In this document: in pieces, positions 1-8,049 of the stretch
Layout: the number at the start of each line of letters is the position of its first letter
Numbering within the stretch: position 1 is the first letter of the stretch
Assembly: GCA_023444095.1 (NCBI GenBank)
Contig: JAEZRP010000043.1
Coordinates: forward strand, 62,001-126,000
Length of the DNA: 64,000 nucleotides
Direction of reading: 5' to 3'
Source: Bacillota bacterium
GTDB taxonomy: Bacteria > Bacillota > Clostridia > Christensenellales > Aristaeellaceae
The notes under the pieces: generated by a model
Database searches by the model: none
What the model was told of the DNA's origin: nothing
Seen by the model: only the letters and a program-made list of their open reading frames with translations
Translations under genes and position numbers: made by a program

Positions 1-597
1 GCGAATCGTGCGCTCGAGCTCCAATCCGTCGTTTACGCCGGGCACGAGCACCGCCTGGGAATGGAACTCGATCCCCGCGTCCGCGAGCGCTTTGAGCTGG
101 CCGGGAAGCCTTTGCGCGCGCTGCGTTCCCATAAGCTCGGCGCGCAGGCAGGGGTTCATGGCGTGGACGGAGATATACAGGGGAAACGCGCGGCGGCGGA
201 TGATGCGCTGAAGCTCCGCGTCGGACACGTTCGTGAGCGACACATAGTTTCCCATCATGAGGGACATGCGCCAGTCATCGTCCTTCACAAAGAGACTTCT
301 CCGCGCGTGCGCCGGAAGCTGGTCGACAAAGCAGAAGGTGCAGTTGTTCGCGCACATTCTCACGCCCGACATCATGGGAGACTCGAACGAAAGGCCCAGG
401 TCCTGATACTCGCCCTTCCGGACGCGGTACGCGCCGCGGCGGGTTTTCAAAAACAGTTCCGCCTGCGCCGAAAGAGCCTGATAGTCGATAAAGTCGCGGA
501 CGATTTCGCCATTTATTGCGATCAGCTCGTCCCCCTCCAGAACCCCCGCGCGATGCGCCGGAGACCCCTTTTCGACCCCTGTGATCCTATGCGCCAT
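1..597 (-). CDS. DUF512-type radical SAM protein with N-terminal PDZ-like domain (3' part outside window)
   Basis: Only the first 199 residues lie in the window; the gene continues beyond base 1. Residues 8-35 read as a PDZ-like segment (KGSPAHRAGVLEGDELIAI). Residues 82-89 carry the Cys motif CANNCTFC of the DUF512/YVTE family, whose members have a PDZ-like N-terminus, a CxxxCxxC cluster and a C-terminal DUF512 domain that is not visible here. The family is widespread in Clostridia and its biochemical role is unsettled. The ATG at 597 is preceded by GGAGG at a good distance. The gene is divergent from ppdK. Its promoter (TTGACG, 17 bp, GATAAT) has one arm of a long inverted repeat as its spacer. 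The family call is firm; the function is unknown. Confidence 0.85.
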   Translation of the reverse strand, partial: MAHRITGVEKGSPAHRAGVLEGDELIAINGEIVRDFIDYQALSAQAELFLKTRRGAYRVRKGEYQDLGLSFESPMMSGVRMCANNCTFCFVDQLPAHARRSLFVKDDDWRMSLMMGNYVSLTNVSDAELQRIIRRRAFPLYISVHAMNPCLRAELMGTQRAQRLPGQLKALADAGIEFHSQAVLVPGVNDGLELERTIR

Positions 598-630
598 TCG
601 TCCTCCGCGCCTGCATTCATTCCCATTTTT

Positions 631-659
631 ATTATCGCCCAAATTCGCGTTTTCGTCAA
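631..659 (-). promoter_or_regulatory. promoter of the DUF512 gene
   Basis: On the minus strand, TTGACG (654-659) and GATAAT (631-636) are separated by exactly 17 bp. The spacer contains the sequence GCCCAAATTCGCG (plus-strand reading), which is one arm of the inverted repeat at 637-679. A protein bound there would cover the core promoter. Confidence 0.6.
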
Positions 660-679
660 TAGGATACGCGAATTTGGGC
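637..679. repeat. 13-bp perfect inverted repeat between divergent DUF512 and ppdK promoters
   Basis: Arms GCCCAAATTCGCG (637-649) and CGCGAATTTGGGC (667-679) are perfect reverse complements with a 17-bp gap. The left arm fills the spacer of the DUF512 promoter and the right arm lies about 30 bp upstream of the ppdK -35 box. It could be two operator sites in opposite orientation or a hairpin. There is no T-tract, so a terminator is unlikely. Confidence 0.7.
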
Positions 680-710
680 AGGATACGAATGTTATTTAAC
701 CTGCCAATAC

Positions 711-739
711 TTGAAAAATGCTGGTATTTCGTGTAAACT
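711..739 (+). promoter_or_regulatory. ppdK promoter
   Basis: TTGAAA at 711-716 and TAAACT at 734-739 with a 17-bp spacer, about 40 bp before the ppdK start codon. No other sigma-A-like pair is as good in this gap. Confidence 0.6.
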
Positions 740-778
740 ATTGCCCTAAAAAGCGGATGACCATATAGGAGGATAGCA

Positions 779-3421
779 ATGACGCACAAATATGTCTACC
801 TGTTCGGCGAGGGAAACGCTGACATGAAGAATCTCCTGGGTGGCAAGGGTGCCAATCTCGCGGAGATGACTTCCCTGGGCCTTCCCGTGCCGCAAGGTTT
901 CACCATCTCGACCGAGGCATGCACATCCTATTATGACCACGGAAAGATGATTGAGCCTGAGATCGTCGAGCAGATCGAGGCGGCACTCGCGAAGACGGAG
1001 GAGATCTGCGGCAAACGCTTTGGAGATATGGCCAATCCCTTCCTCGTCTCCGTCCGCTCCGGCGCACGCGCGTCCATGCCCGGCATGATGGACACCATCC
1101 TGAACCTTGGCCTGAACGACGTCGCGGTGGTCGGACTCGCGCGCCTTACGAACAACGAGCGTTTTGCATACGACTCCTACCGCCGGTTCATCCAGATGTT
1201 CTCGGACGTCGTCATGGAAGTGAAAAAATCCAAGTTCGAGCGTCTCCTCGACGCGATGAAGGACCAGAAGGGCGTCAAGTACGATACCGAACTCGATGCC
1301 GAGGACCTGAAAGCCCTCGTCGAGCAGTTCAAAGCGCTCTATTTTGAGGAACTCGGCCAACCCTTCCCGCAGGACCCCAAGGCGCAGCTCTTCGAGGCGA
1401 TCCGCGCGGTGTTCCGCTCCTGGGACAATGAGCGCGCCATTTACTACCGCCGCATGAACGGCATCCCCGGCGACTGGGGCACGGCCGTGAACGTCCAGTC
1501 GATGGTCTTCGGCAACATGGGCGATACCTCCGGCACCGGCGTCGCGTTCACCCGCAATCCCTCCACCGGCGAGAAGGCGCTCTACGGCGAGTACCTCATC
1601 AACGCGCAGGGCGAGGACGTGGTGGCGGGCGTGCGCACGCCGCAGCCCATCGAGCGCCTCAAGGAGGACATGCCCGAGGTGTACGAGCAGTTCGCGAAGA
1701 TCGCGCAGACGCTCGAGGACCACTATCGCGACATGCAGGATATGGAGTACACCATCGAGCGCGGCAAGCTCTACATGCTCCAGACGCGAAACGGAAAGCG
1801 CACCGCGGCTGCCGCGATCAAGATCGCGGTCGACCTTGTCAACGAGGGCATGATCTCCAAGCACGAGGCGATGCTCATGGTCGATCCGGGCCAGCTCAAC
1901 GCGCTTCTGCATCCTGCCTTCGACGTGAAAAAGCTCAAGAAAGCGCGGCCCCTTGCGCAGGGTTTGCCCGCTTCCCCCGGCGCGGCCTGCGGCCAGATCT
2001 ACTTCACCGCGCATGACGCGACCGAGGCCGCCAAGGCTGGCGCGAAGGTCGTGCTCGTGCGCCTCGAGACCTCGCCCGAGGACATCGAGGGCATGAACCA
2101 TTCGGAGGGCATCCTGACCGCGCGCGGCGGCATGACCTCCCACGCGGCGGTTGTGGCGCGCGGCATGGGCACCTGCTGCGTCGCGGGCTGCGGCGATCTG
2201 CACGTCAACGAGGAAGCCAAGACCTGCGTGATCGGCTGCGAGACCTTCCAGGAGGGCGACTTCATCTCGCTGGACGGTTCCACCGGCAACGTCTACGGCG
2301 AGGCCATCCCCACCGTCGACGCGGAGGTCTCGGGCGACTTCGCGACCCTCATGCAGTGGGCGGACGCGACCCGCAGGCTCAAGATCCGCACGAACGCCGA
2401 CACGCCGCAGGACGCCGAGATCGCCGTGAAATTCGGCGCGGAGGGAATCGGCCTGACCCGCACGGAACACATGTTCTTCAAGGCAGATCGCATCGCGGCC
2501 GTGCGCGAGATGATCCTCGCGGACACCGAGCGCCAGCGCAGAAACGCGCTCTCCAAGCTCCTGCCCATGCAGAAGGGCGACTTCAAGGGCATCTACGAGG
2601 CCATGGGCGAGCGTCCCGTGACCATCCGCTACCTCGACCCGCCGCTTCACGAGTTCCTTCCCCACAAAGAGCAGAAGGCCGAGATCGAAGCCATCGCGCG
2701 CGAGCTTGACACCTCCTACGAGAAGGTTGTCGCGAAGATCGATGCGCTCAAGGAAGCCAACCCCATGATGGGCCACCGCGGCTGCCGCCTCTCGATCACC
2801 TATCCCGAGATCGCCGAGATGCAGACTCGCGCCGTGATGGAGGCTGCCATCGAGGTGACCCAGGAGCGCGGCTTCGTCATCCATCCCGAGATCATGATCC
2901 CGCTCGTCGGGGATGTGAAGGAGTTTGCGTTTGTCCGCAAGGTCGTCGACAAGACCGCCGAGAAGGTGATGGACGAGAAGGGCATCGTTCTCAGCTACAA
3001 GGTCGGCACCATGATCGAGATTCCGCGCGCTGCCGTCACCGCCGACCACATCGCCGCCGAGGCCGAGTTCTTCTCCTTCGGCACCAACGACCTCACGCAG
3101 ATGACCTACGGCTTCTCCCGCGACGACGCCGGAAAGTTCCTCGATGCTTATTACGGCAAGAAGATCTTCGAGGCCGATCCCTTCGAGCGGCTGGACCAGA
3201 CCGGCGTGGGCAAGCTCGTTGAGATGGCGACCATCCTCGGCCGCAAGGCGCGCCCCGAGATCAAGCTCGGCATCTGCGGCGAGCACGGCGGCGACCCGTC
3301 CTCCATCGAGTTCTGCCACAAGCTCGGACTCCACTACGTCTCCTGCTCGCCCTTCCGCGTCCCGATCGCCCGGCTCGCCGCCGCGCGCGCCGCGATCAAG
3401 GAAAGGCACGGGAAGCTGTAA
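779..3421 (+). CDS. ppdK: pyruvate, phosphate dikinase
   Basis: Interconverts pyruvate + ATP + phosphate and PEP + AMP + diphosphate in the cytoplasm, linking glycolysis and gluconeogenesis in anaerobes. The 880-residue length is typical. The N-terminal nucleotide-binding domain (KGANLAEM near residue 25) is followed by the swivelling phosphohistidine domain with GGMTSHAAVVARGMG (the His is the phospho-carrier), and then the TIM-barrel PEP/pyruvate domain ending in GICGEHGGDPSS. The ATG at 779 follows an AGGAGG six to seven bases upstream. The gene appears to be monocistronic, and a composite repeat element lies just downstream. The call is essentially certain; physiological direction cannot be told from sequence. 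Confidence 0.97.
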   Translation: MTHKYVYLFGEGNADMKNLLGGKGANLAEMTSLGLPVPQGFTISTEACTSYYDHGKMIEPEIVEQIEAALAKTEEICGKRFGDMANPFLVSVRSGARASMPGMMDTILNLGLNDVAVVGLARLTNNERFAYDSYRRFIQMFSDVVMEVKKSKFERLLDAMKDQKGVKYDTELDAEDLKALVEQFKALYFEELGQPFPQDPKAQLFEAIRAVFRSWDNERAIYYRRMNGIPGDWGTAVNVQSMVFGNMGDTSGTGVAFTRNPSTGEKALYGEYLINAQGEDVVAGVRTPQPIERLKEDMPEVYEQFAKIAQTLEDHYRDMQDMEYTIERGKLYMLQTRNGKRTAAAAIKIAVDLVNEGMISKHEAMLMVDPGQLNALLHPAFDVKKLKKARPLAQGLPASPGAACGQIYFTAHDATEAAKAGAKVVLVRLETSPEDIEGMNHSEGILTARGGMTSHAAVVARGMGTCCVAGCGDLHVNEEAKTCVIGCETFQEGDFISLDGSTGNVYGEAIPTVDAEVSGDFATLMQWADATRRLKIRTNADTPQDAEIAVKFGAEGIGLTRTEHMFFKADRIAAVREMILADTERQRRNALSKLLPMQKGDFKGIYEAMGERPVTIRYLDPPLHEFLPHKEQKAEIEAIARELDTSYEKVVAKIDALKEANPMMGHRGCRLSITYPEIAEMQTRAVMEAAIEVTQERGFVIHPEIMIPLVGDVKEFAFVRKVVDKTAEKVMDEKGIVLSYKVGTMIEIPRAAVTADHIAAEAEFFSFGTNDLTQMTYGFSRDDAGKFLDAYYGKKIFEADPFERLDQTGVGKLVEMATILGRKARPEIKLGICGEHGGDPSSIEFCHKLGLHYVSCSPFRVPIARLAAARAAIKERHGKL

Positions 3422-3429
3422 GAGGCACG

Positions 3430-3780
3430 GAAAAACGGAGAGGACTCTGCCCTCGGACTCCTGGCTGCGAGCGGATCGAATGATAATTCGATCCGCTCGG
3501 TCGCGAAGCTCCAAGGGACACTGTCCCTTGGGAATCCCGGACGAAGGAAAAAAGTGATCGACCATCCGTCGGAGGCGCGGGATCAACCCCCCGCCTCTGA
3601 GTTTGTTTTTTTAAGATTGCCTCGATAATCCGGTTCGCGTGAACGGTGCTGGGTCCCGCGAAGCGCGATGGCCAAATGATCAGTTTACTCAGCTATGGGA
3701 TTCTCAAGGGCGCCAGCCCTTGAGCGGGCGGTCCGGAGGGCAGCGACCTCCGGTATCTCCTCCGCATCTTCCCTCTCCCC
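3430..3780. repeat. composite intergenic repeat element, copy 1
   Basis: This 350-bp non-coding stretch between ppdK and the merR-type gene is a series of hairpins. In order they are a left end with CCAAGGGACA/TGTCCCTTGG (about 3512-3532) followed by GAATCCC, a GC hairpin ending in GAGTTTG and a T-run (3573-3613), a degenerate hairpin near 3630-3670, and a right end CTCAAGGGC/GCCCTTGAG (3714-3735) preceded by ATGGGATT. The right end is the reverse complement of the left-end design. An extra perfect hairpin, GAGCGGATCGAA/TTCGATCCGCTC (3469-3498), is inserted in the left end. The fullest other copy is at 31197-31490. The T-run may act as the ppdK terminator. Confidence 0.65.
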
Positions 3781-3812
3781 CTTGACATTGACGCAAGGTC
3801 AAGTGATATGAT
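3781..3812 (+). promoter_or_regulatory. MerR-type promoter with 19-bp spacer and operator dyad
   Basis: TTGACA (3782-3787) and TATGAT (3807-3812) are 19 bp apart, the over-long spacing typical of MerR-family-controlled promoters. A 23-bp near-perfect dyad, CTTGACATTG-acg-CAAGGTCAAG (3781-3803, nine of ten pairs), sits over the -35 box and spacer. The first gene downstream is itself a MerR-family protein, so autoregulation is the obvious reading. Confidence 0.8.
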
Positions 3813-3830
3813 GTGTGCGGGGGTGAGTGA

Positions 3831-6353
3831 ATGGAACTCATGAAAATTACGGACCTGTCGCGCGAGCTGGGGATCACGTCGCGGAGCCTGCGGTATTACG
3901 AGCAGGTAGGGCTGATCGAGAGCGCGCGGCCCGAGGGGGAAAAGTACCGGTACTACACGTCGGAGGCGGTCGAAAGGCTCCGGCAAATTTTGGTGCTTCG
4001 GAAAATGCAGATTCCGATCAAGGATATCCTTCGCATCTACGAGAGCAGGGATATGGGCGCGCTCGTGGCGGCGTTCGTGAATAAGATGCGCGCGATCGAC
4101 GACGAGGTGGCGGCGCTATTGGAATTGAAGCGCGTGGTAAATGATTTTCTGGAGGCGATGCTTCGGCACGGCATCCGCCGGATCAGCGCGCTGCCGCTTC
4201 TCTACGAAAAAATGGACGAGCGACTTTCGGAGATCGCCCTGACCATGGACGAGGTCGACGCGGCTGCGGAACGGATTGCCCGACCCCTGGACATGACCAT
4301 CCTCGATTTGCCCGCGTTTCGGGCGATCACCTCGATCGGCGCGGATGGAGAATCGGACGTCGCGGGATTCTGGGCGTGGGCGGCGGCAAAAGAGCTGTCG
4401 GGCGTGCCCGGGCGGCGAGAGGCATTTGAGTTCCAGACGGAGAGCGGCGAGAGTGCGCTCCTTCTGCGCGTGCCGGATCGCTTTTCAAACGACGGACCGT
4501 ATCGGGAAGAGGCGTTCCCGGGCGGATTGTTCGCCGTGGCGGGCGCTTATGCGGACGAGGATCTGGCGCGCGTGCATCGGGCGATGGTCGCGGAGATTGG
4601 ACGCGGCGGGGGATACGAAGTCGACGATCCACCGGACGAACAGCCGCGCCGCGCGACGCTCGTCGAGTCGGCGCTCTCGCCGGACGACCTGCGCGAAAAG
4701 CTCACGATACTGGTTCCCGTGCGCAGATCGACGCCGGATGCCGCGCGCCACGAAAAGTCGCGCGCTTTACAAATCGCGCTTTCCGAGATCGAAACGGTCA
4801 ATCCCCCGCTCCGGGCGCACGAGATTGACCTTCGCTCCGTGACGCCGATTTTGAACCCGCGCTATCGAATTCTCGAAACGGGCGAAGCGGAGTACGTGTC
4901 GTTCATCGACAAGCGCGTGCTCTCGACGAACCTTCCCGTGCGGATTCCCTTTCGCGTGGACTACGAATTTTCGACCGACGAGGCGCCCGTCTACCTCTAC
5001 CACGGGCGGGCGATGGCGGCAATCAATCTGGGCGACAACGTGAACCAGTGGAGCTCCCGGAACGCGCTGCGCTACCGACTGCCCGTGTTCGGCGACGAAA
5101 CGGAGCATCCGGCGCTTGGGGGGATCGAGAAGGGCAAATACAATCGGTTGACTTGGATCGTGGGCGAAAAACACTTTGCGATCATCGTAAACGGCGAAGT
5201 GCGACATGCAATTTCGGACTGCCCGTACATGAAGCTCGACGCGAGCACGCGCGAGGCGTACCCTGTGATCATCGGGGCAAACCACAGGTTCGCGACCCGC
5301 ATCCGGGCCATCCGCGTGACCGAACTCTCGCCCATTCCCCGCATCCGGGCTCCGCGCGGCGCGCTTTTGCCGACGGCGTTCCGGGCGAGCAACCGCGTGC
5401 CGATTCAGCACCGGCTCATCACCATGCATTACGGCGAGAATTACTGGTTCAACGGCTGCATGAAGTACGTCTTCGAGTGCCTTGGGCGACCGGACTTTGA
5501 TTACTGGTTCTTTTCGGGCCTGGGGGGCGACAACCTGGCGCAGGTATTCGCGTTTGACCGCTTCCGGGGAGACGGCGTGTCGGACTATCTGCGCGGGCCG
5601 GAATTTGTGAAGCGGGTATTTGACGCGTGCGGATACGATTGCACATACGTAAATGAGGAAGCCCTGAACGCGAACGGAGCTCAGCACCTTCGCGCGGCAA
5701 TGAATATGATCGACCGGGGACTTCCGGTGATCGCTTTCCACGAGGGGTGGAAGGTGATCGTGGGCTACGAGCGTTACGGGCGGACGCTTCTTACGCGCAC
5801 GGCGGATCGCGAAGAGCCGGACGCGATCGCATTCGATGAAATGCGCGACGAGGCATGGATTTTCGCGGGTGAAAAGCTGCGGGACGTGGATGAGGCGAAA
5901 GTTTACCGCGACGCGGTTCCGGACATGCGCCGGCTCCTGACCATCCGCGCGGACTCGTACTGCTTCGGCCCCGCCGCCTTCCGCGCGTGGGCGGACGACG
6001 TCGAGAGCGGGCGGTTCGATTCGATCCGCGAGGAGAACTTCGATCAGTGGGCGCTCTACAACATCTACGTCTGCTGCCTCGCGACGAACGGAAGCTGCCG
6101 CGAATTCCTCGTGCGCGCGCTCCAGAAGAACCCCGACATGGCGTTCCTCTCAGATGTCTTGAGGGAGTATGAACTGCAGGGAAAGCTATGGGAGAGCCCC
6201 GGCGGATTGGAGTCCCTCGGCGGCGGGTTCAACGTGACGCTCGCGGCGCTTCAGGACCGGGAGAAGCGCGCGGCCATCGCCGCGAAGATCCGGGAATGCG
6301 CGGACAGCGCGGAGCGGGTGCTCGCGCTCGTCCGGGAAAACACTACGCCCTGA
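3831..6353 (+). CDS. large MerR-family regulator fused to GyrI-like, jelly-roll-like and BtrH/C39-like regions
   Basis: 840 residues, against 120-280 for ordinary MerR proteins. Residues 4-75 are a clear MerR winged helix (LGITSRSLRYYEQVGLIE), followed by a dimerisation helix at about 85-130. Residues about 135-300 resemble a GyrI/SOUL-type effector domain. About 310-520 reads as a beta-rich, LamG-like jelly roll (IVGEKHFAIIVNGEVRHA). About 525-760 resembles the BtrH N-terminal/C39-like papain fold, with a Cys in FNGCMKYVFE and GLPVIAFHEGW. No membrane segment or signal peptide is seen. ATG 3831 (GGGGGTGAG upstream) is preferred; ATG 3840 is in frame. The 3' end overlaps the convergent Crp-like gene by 11 bp. 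The MerR part is certain; the other domain calls are by eye and the ligand is unknown. Confidence 0.75.
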   Translation: MELMKITDLSRELGITSRSLRYYEQVGLIESARPEGEKYRYYTSEAVERLRQILVLRKMQIPIKDILRIYESRDMGALVAAFVNKMRAIDDEVAALLELKRVVNDFLEAMLRHGIRRISALPLLYEKMDERLSEIALTMDEVDAAAERIARPLDMTILDLPAFRAITSIGADGESDVAGFWAWAAAKELSGVPGRREAFEFQTESGESALLLRVPDRFSNDGPYREEAFPGGLFAVAGAYADEDLARVHRAMVAEIGRGGGYEVDDPPDEQPRRATLVESALSPDDLREKLTILVPVRRSTPDAARHEKSRALQIALSEIETVNPPLRAHEIDLRSVTPILNPRYRILETGEAEYVSFIDKRVLSTNLPVRIPFRVDYEFSTDEAPVYLYHGRAMAAINLGDNVNQWSSRNALRYRLPVFGDETEHPALGGIEKGKYNRLTWIVGEKHFAIIVNGEVRHAISDCPYMKLDASTREAYPVIIGANHRFATRIRAIRVTELSPIPRIRAPRGALLPTAFRASNRVPIQHRLITMHYGENYWFNGCMKYVFECLGRPDFDYWFFSGLGGDNLAQVFAFDRFRGDGVSDYLRGPEFVKRVFDACGYDCTYVNEEALNANGAQHLRAAMNMIDRGLPVIAFHEGWKVIVGYERYGRTLLTRTADREEPDAIAFDEMRDEAWIFAGEKLRDVDEAKVYRDAVPDMRRLLTIRADSYCFGPAAFRAWADDVESGRFDSIREENFDQWALYNIYVCCLATNGSCREFLVRALQKNPDMAFLSDVLREYELQGKLWESPGGLESLGGGFNVTLAALQDREKRAAIAAKIRECADSAERVLALVRENTTP

Positions 6354-7008
6354 TGTCCCCCGCGAGACGGCGGAGCGCGACAGGATCCTTGACGAAGTAC
6401 TCTCGCCCGCGCTTCTCGACCAGCCCCTCTTCCCGGAACCGGGCGAGGGAGTAAAGAAGGTGGCGGTAGCTTACGCCCAGATATTCCGCCGCCTCCGCAT
6501 GGCGCAAGGTGTAGGCGCCGTCGTGCGCCGCAGTGAGGATGAGCGAGGCGAGCCGATTTCGGAGCGGATAATTCAGGTTCTGCGTCAGTCGTTCCGAGCG
6601 CGCGAGCAGCTTCTTCGCCAGAAACGCGCACAGCTTTCGCAGGAAAGCGGCGTCCGTGAGCAGCTTCGCCTCGTTTCCGGCGAACGGAAGCGTGAGTGTC
6701 ATGCAGGGAGAGAGCGCCTCCACATACTTCGGTTCCGCCTCCACGCCGAGCAGCGACAATTCGCCTACATAGTCTCCCGGCTCGAGAAACTGCAGAATCG
6801 ACTGTCTGCCGTCGCCATGGATCATGTAGATCTTCGCCCGACCGGAAATCAGCACGCGCAGCGCCGAGACCGGTTCCCCCGGGCGCTCCAGAAGCTCGCC
6901 GCGCGCGAACTGCTCGACGTGTGCGTCCGCATCGGGCGGGAATGCGTCCCGGCCCGCCGTCGCGTCATAGTAGGGGTCCCCGGCTTTGGGAGGATAAAAC
7001 TTAACCAT
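6343..7008 (-). CDS. YeiL-like Crp/Fnr-family transcriptional regulator
   Basis: 221 residues. An N-terminal cyclic-nucleotide-binding beta-roll (about 30-125, with ISGRAKIYMIHGDGRQSILQ and GDYVGELSLLG) is followed by a long dimer helix and a winged helix (about 150-210, AAEYLGVSYRHLLYSLARF). The architecture and the 'SYRHLLYSL' recognition-helix pattern match the YeiL subgroup of Crp/Fnr proteins. No Fnr-type N-terminal Cys cluster is present. ATG 7008 follows GGAGGG. The gene is divergent from the YczE-type membrane protein gene, a common arrangement for a regulator and its target. A palindrome lies at its own transcription start. The effector is unknown. Confidence 0.85.
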   Translation of the reverse strand: MVKFYPPKAGDPYYDATAGRDAFPPDADAHVEQFARGELLERPGEPVSALRVLISGRAKIYMIHGDGRQSILQFLEPGDYVGELSLLGVEAEPKYVEALSPCMTLTLPFAGNEAKLLTDAAFLRKLCAFLAKKLLARSERLTQNLNYPLRNRLASLILTAAHDGAYTLRHAEAAEYLGVSYRHLLYSLARFREEGLVEKRGREYFVKDPVALRRLAGDIRA

Positions 7009-7023
7009 GCGCCCTCCGGAATG

Positions 7024-7069
7024 TGAGATTTCTCATCGTATTATCCCTTGGCCCGTGTTACATTGTCAA
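7024..7069 (-). promoter_or_regulatory. promoter of the Crp-like gene with start-site palindrome
   Basis: On the minus strand TTGACA (7064-7069) and GATAAT (7040-7045) are 18 bp apart. The 12-bp palindrome TGAGA-TT-TCTCA (7024-7035) begins just after the -10 box, over the expected start site. That position suits repression, possibly by the Crp-like protein itself. Confidence 0.6.
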
Positions 7070-7111
7070 GAGCAAAAGAAATCCGGCTTCCGGCCGGAGA
7101 GGGACGGCGGC

Positions 7112-7795
7112 ATGAAACGGGCGATCCAACGATTGGCATCATTCTTCTTTTACTGTCTGGCGGGCATGGGCATCAGCCTGTCCATTCGCGCGGGCATCGG
7201 CGTGAGTAGCTTCAACTCGCTTAATCTCGCGCTCTCCGGGAGCCTAGGCCTCACCATCGGAACGATCACGACGGCGCTGAACGCCCTGTTCCTGATCGTC
7301 TACATGGCGCTCGACCGCTTCCGAAACCCCGCGCGCTACGCGCTTCAGGCGGCGGCATCGTTCTTCATCGGACGGGTGATCGACTTCTTCGTCTACGGCG
7401 CGTTCGCGCGCCTCGCGCCGGACTCCTACGCCCTGCGCATCGCGCTGTTTGTGCTGGGCACATTGATCTCCGGCTCGTCGACGGGTGTGATCCTCCACCT
7501 AAAATCGCTCTCCTTCCCCATCGAGAGCGCCTGCGCCGAGCTCGCGTATCGGACGGGGCGCTCCTTCAAGCGCTACCGGTACGCGCTGGACGGAGTGTTC
7601 GTCCTCAGCTCGCTCGCACTCTCGTTGGCGCTGGGACTGCCCTTCTACGTACGCGAGGGGACCGTCATCAGCATGTGTCTGCTGACGGCCGTCATCGGAA
7701 CCTCCAAGAGGCTGTGTGAGCGGTGGGGAGCGGCGCGTGCGGAAAACCGCTTCGTCCCGAATCCCGCGGCGCGCGGATCGGAAGACCTTTCTTGA
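7112..7795 (+). CDS. YczE/YyaS/YitT-type integral membrane protein
   Basis: 227 residues with about five hydrophobic segments (near 7-25, 45-65, 75-95, 110-130, 165-190). The pattern starts with the family-typical GMGISLSIRAGIGVSSFNSL. Members of this family are inner-membrane proteins found beside regulators in Firmicutes; no transport substrate is established. I start it at ATG 7112, which has a purine-rich GGGACGG upstream and begins with MKRAIQRLASFFFY; an upstream in-frame ATG at 7007 would add an unrelated 35-residue head. It is divergent from the YeiL-like regulator, which probably controls it. A strong hairpin lies 9 bp after the stop. Confidence 0.8.
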   Translation: MKRAIQRLASFFFYCLAGMGISLSIRAGIGVSSFNSLNLALSGSLGLTIGTITTALNALFLIVYMALDRFRNPARYALQAAASFFIGRVIDFFVYGAFARLAPDSYALRIALFVLGTLISGSSTGVILHLKSLSFPIESACAELAYRTGRSFKRYRYALDGVFVLSSLALSLALGLPFYVREGTVISMCLLTAVIGTSKRLCERWGAARAENRFVPNPAARGSEDLS

Positions 7796-7803
7796 AGCAT
7801 GAC

Positions 7804-7831
7804 GGCGCGCTCACCACCACGCGAGCGCGCC
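7804..7831 (+). terminator. hairpin after the YczE-type gene
   Basis: Perfect 9-bp stem GGCGCGCTC (7804-7812) / GAGCGCGCC (7823-7831) with a 10-base loop, directly after the stop codon at 7795. There is no good T-run on the plus strand, so it may stabilise the 3' end or terminate weakly. Confidence 0.45.
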
Positions 7832-7872
7832 ATCGCATTTAAAGAACGAGAAGCCCGCTGACCGCGAGACTG

Positions 7873-8049
7873 TCACACGCCGTCCAAAAAACGCTTGCCA
7901 AACCGGCGAAACCAGCGCATGTACCGCTTCCCGAAGCGCCGGTTCATGGCCTCGTCGCGGCAGGGCGCAGCGTCTCTCTGAAGCCTGTATTCAGGAAACA
8001 CGGCGAGCGGGAAATGAAGGACCAAGGCTGGGATGTAGATGGTCGAGGA
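7873..8049 (-). other. 58-codon open frame in phase after the AAA+ gene stop codon
   Basis: Past the TGA at 8050-8052 the same frame stays open for 58 sense codons up to a TGA at 7873-7875. The translation is protein-like: YIPALVLHFPLAVF, then EYRLQRD, then an Arg/aromatic-rich MNRRFGKRYMRWFRRFGKRF. The only ATG inside (7947) would give a 24-residue basic peptide with no clear ribosome site. It could be a decayed C-terminal extension, a small basic peptide gene, or chance open frame in GC-rich DNA. Confidence 0.3.

Noticed and set aside
746..3586. 946-codon open frame on the minus strand opposite ppdK
   Set aside because: It is the mirror of a certain gene in GC-rich DNA; composition is rich in Arg/Leu/His/Val shadows and it has no recognisable domain.
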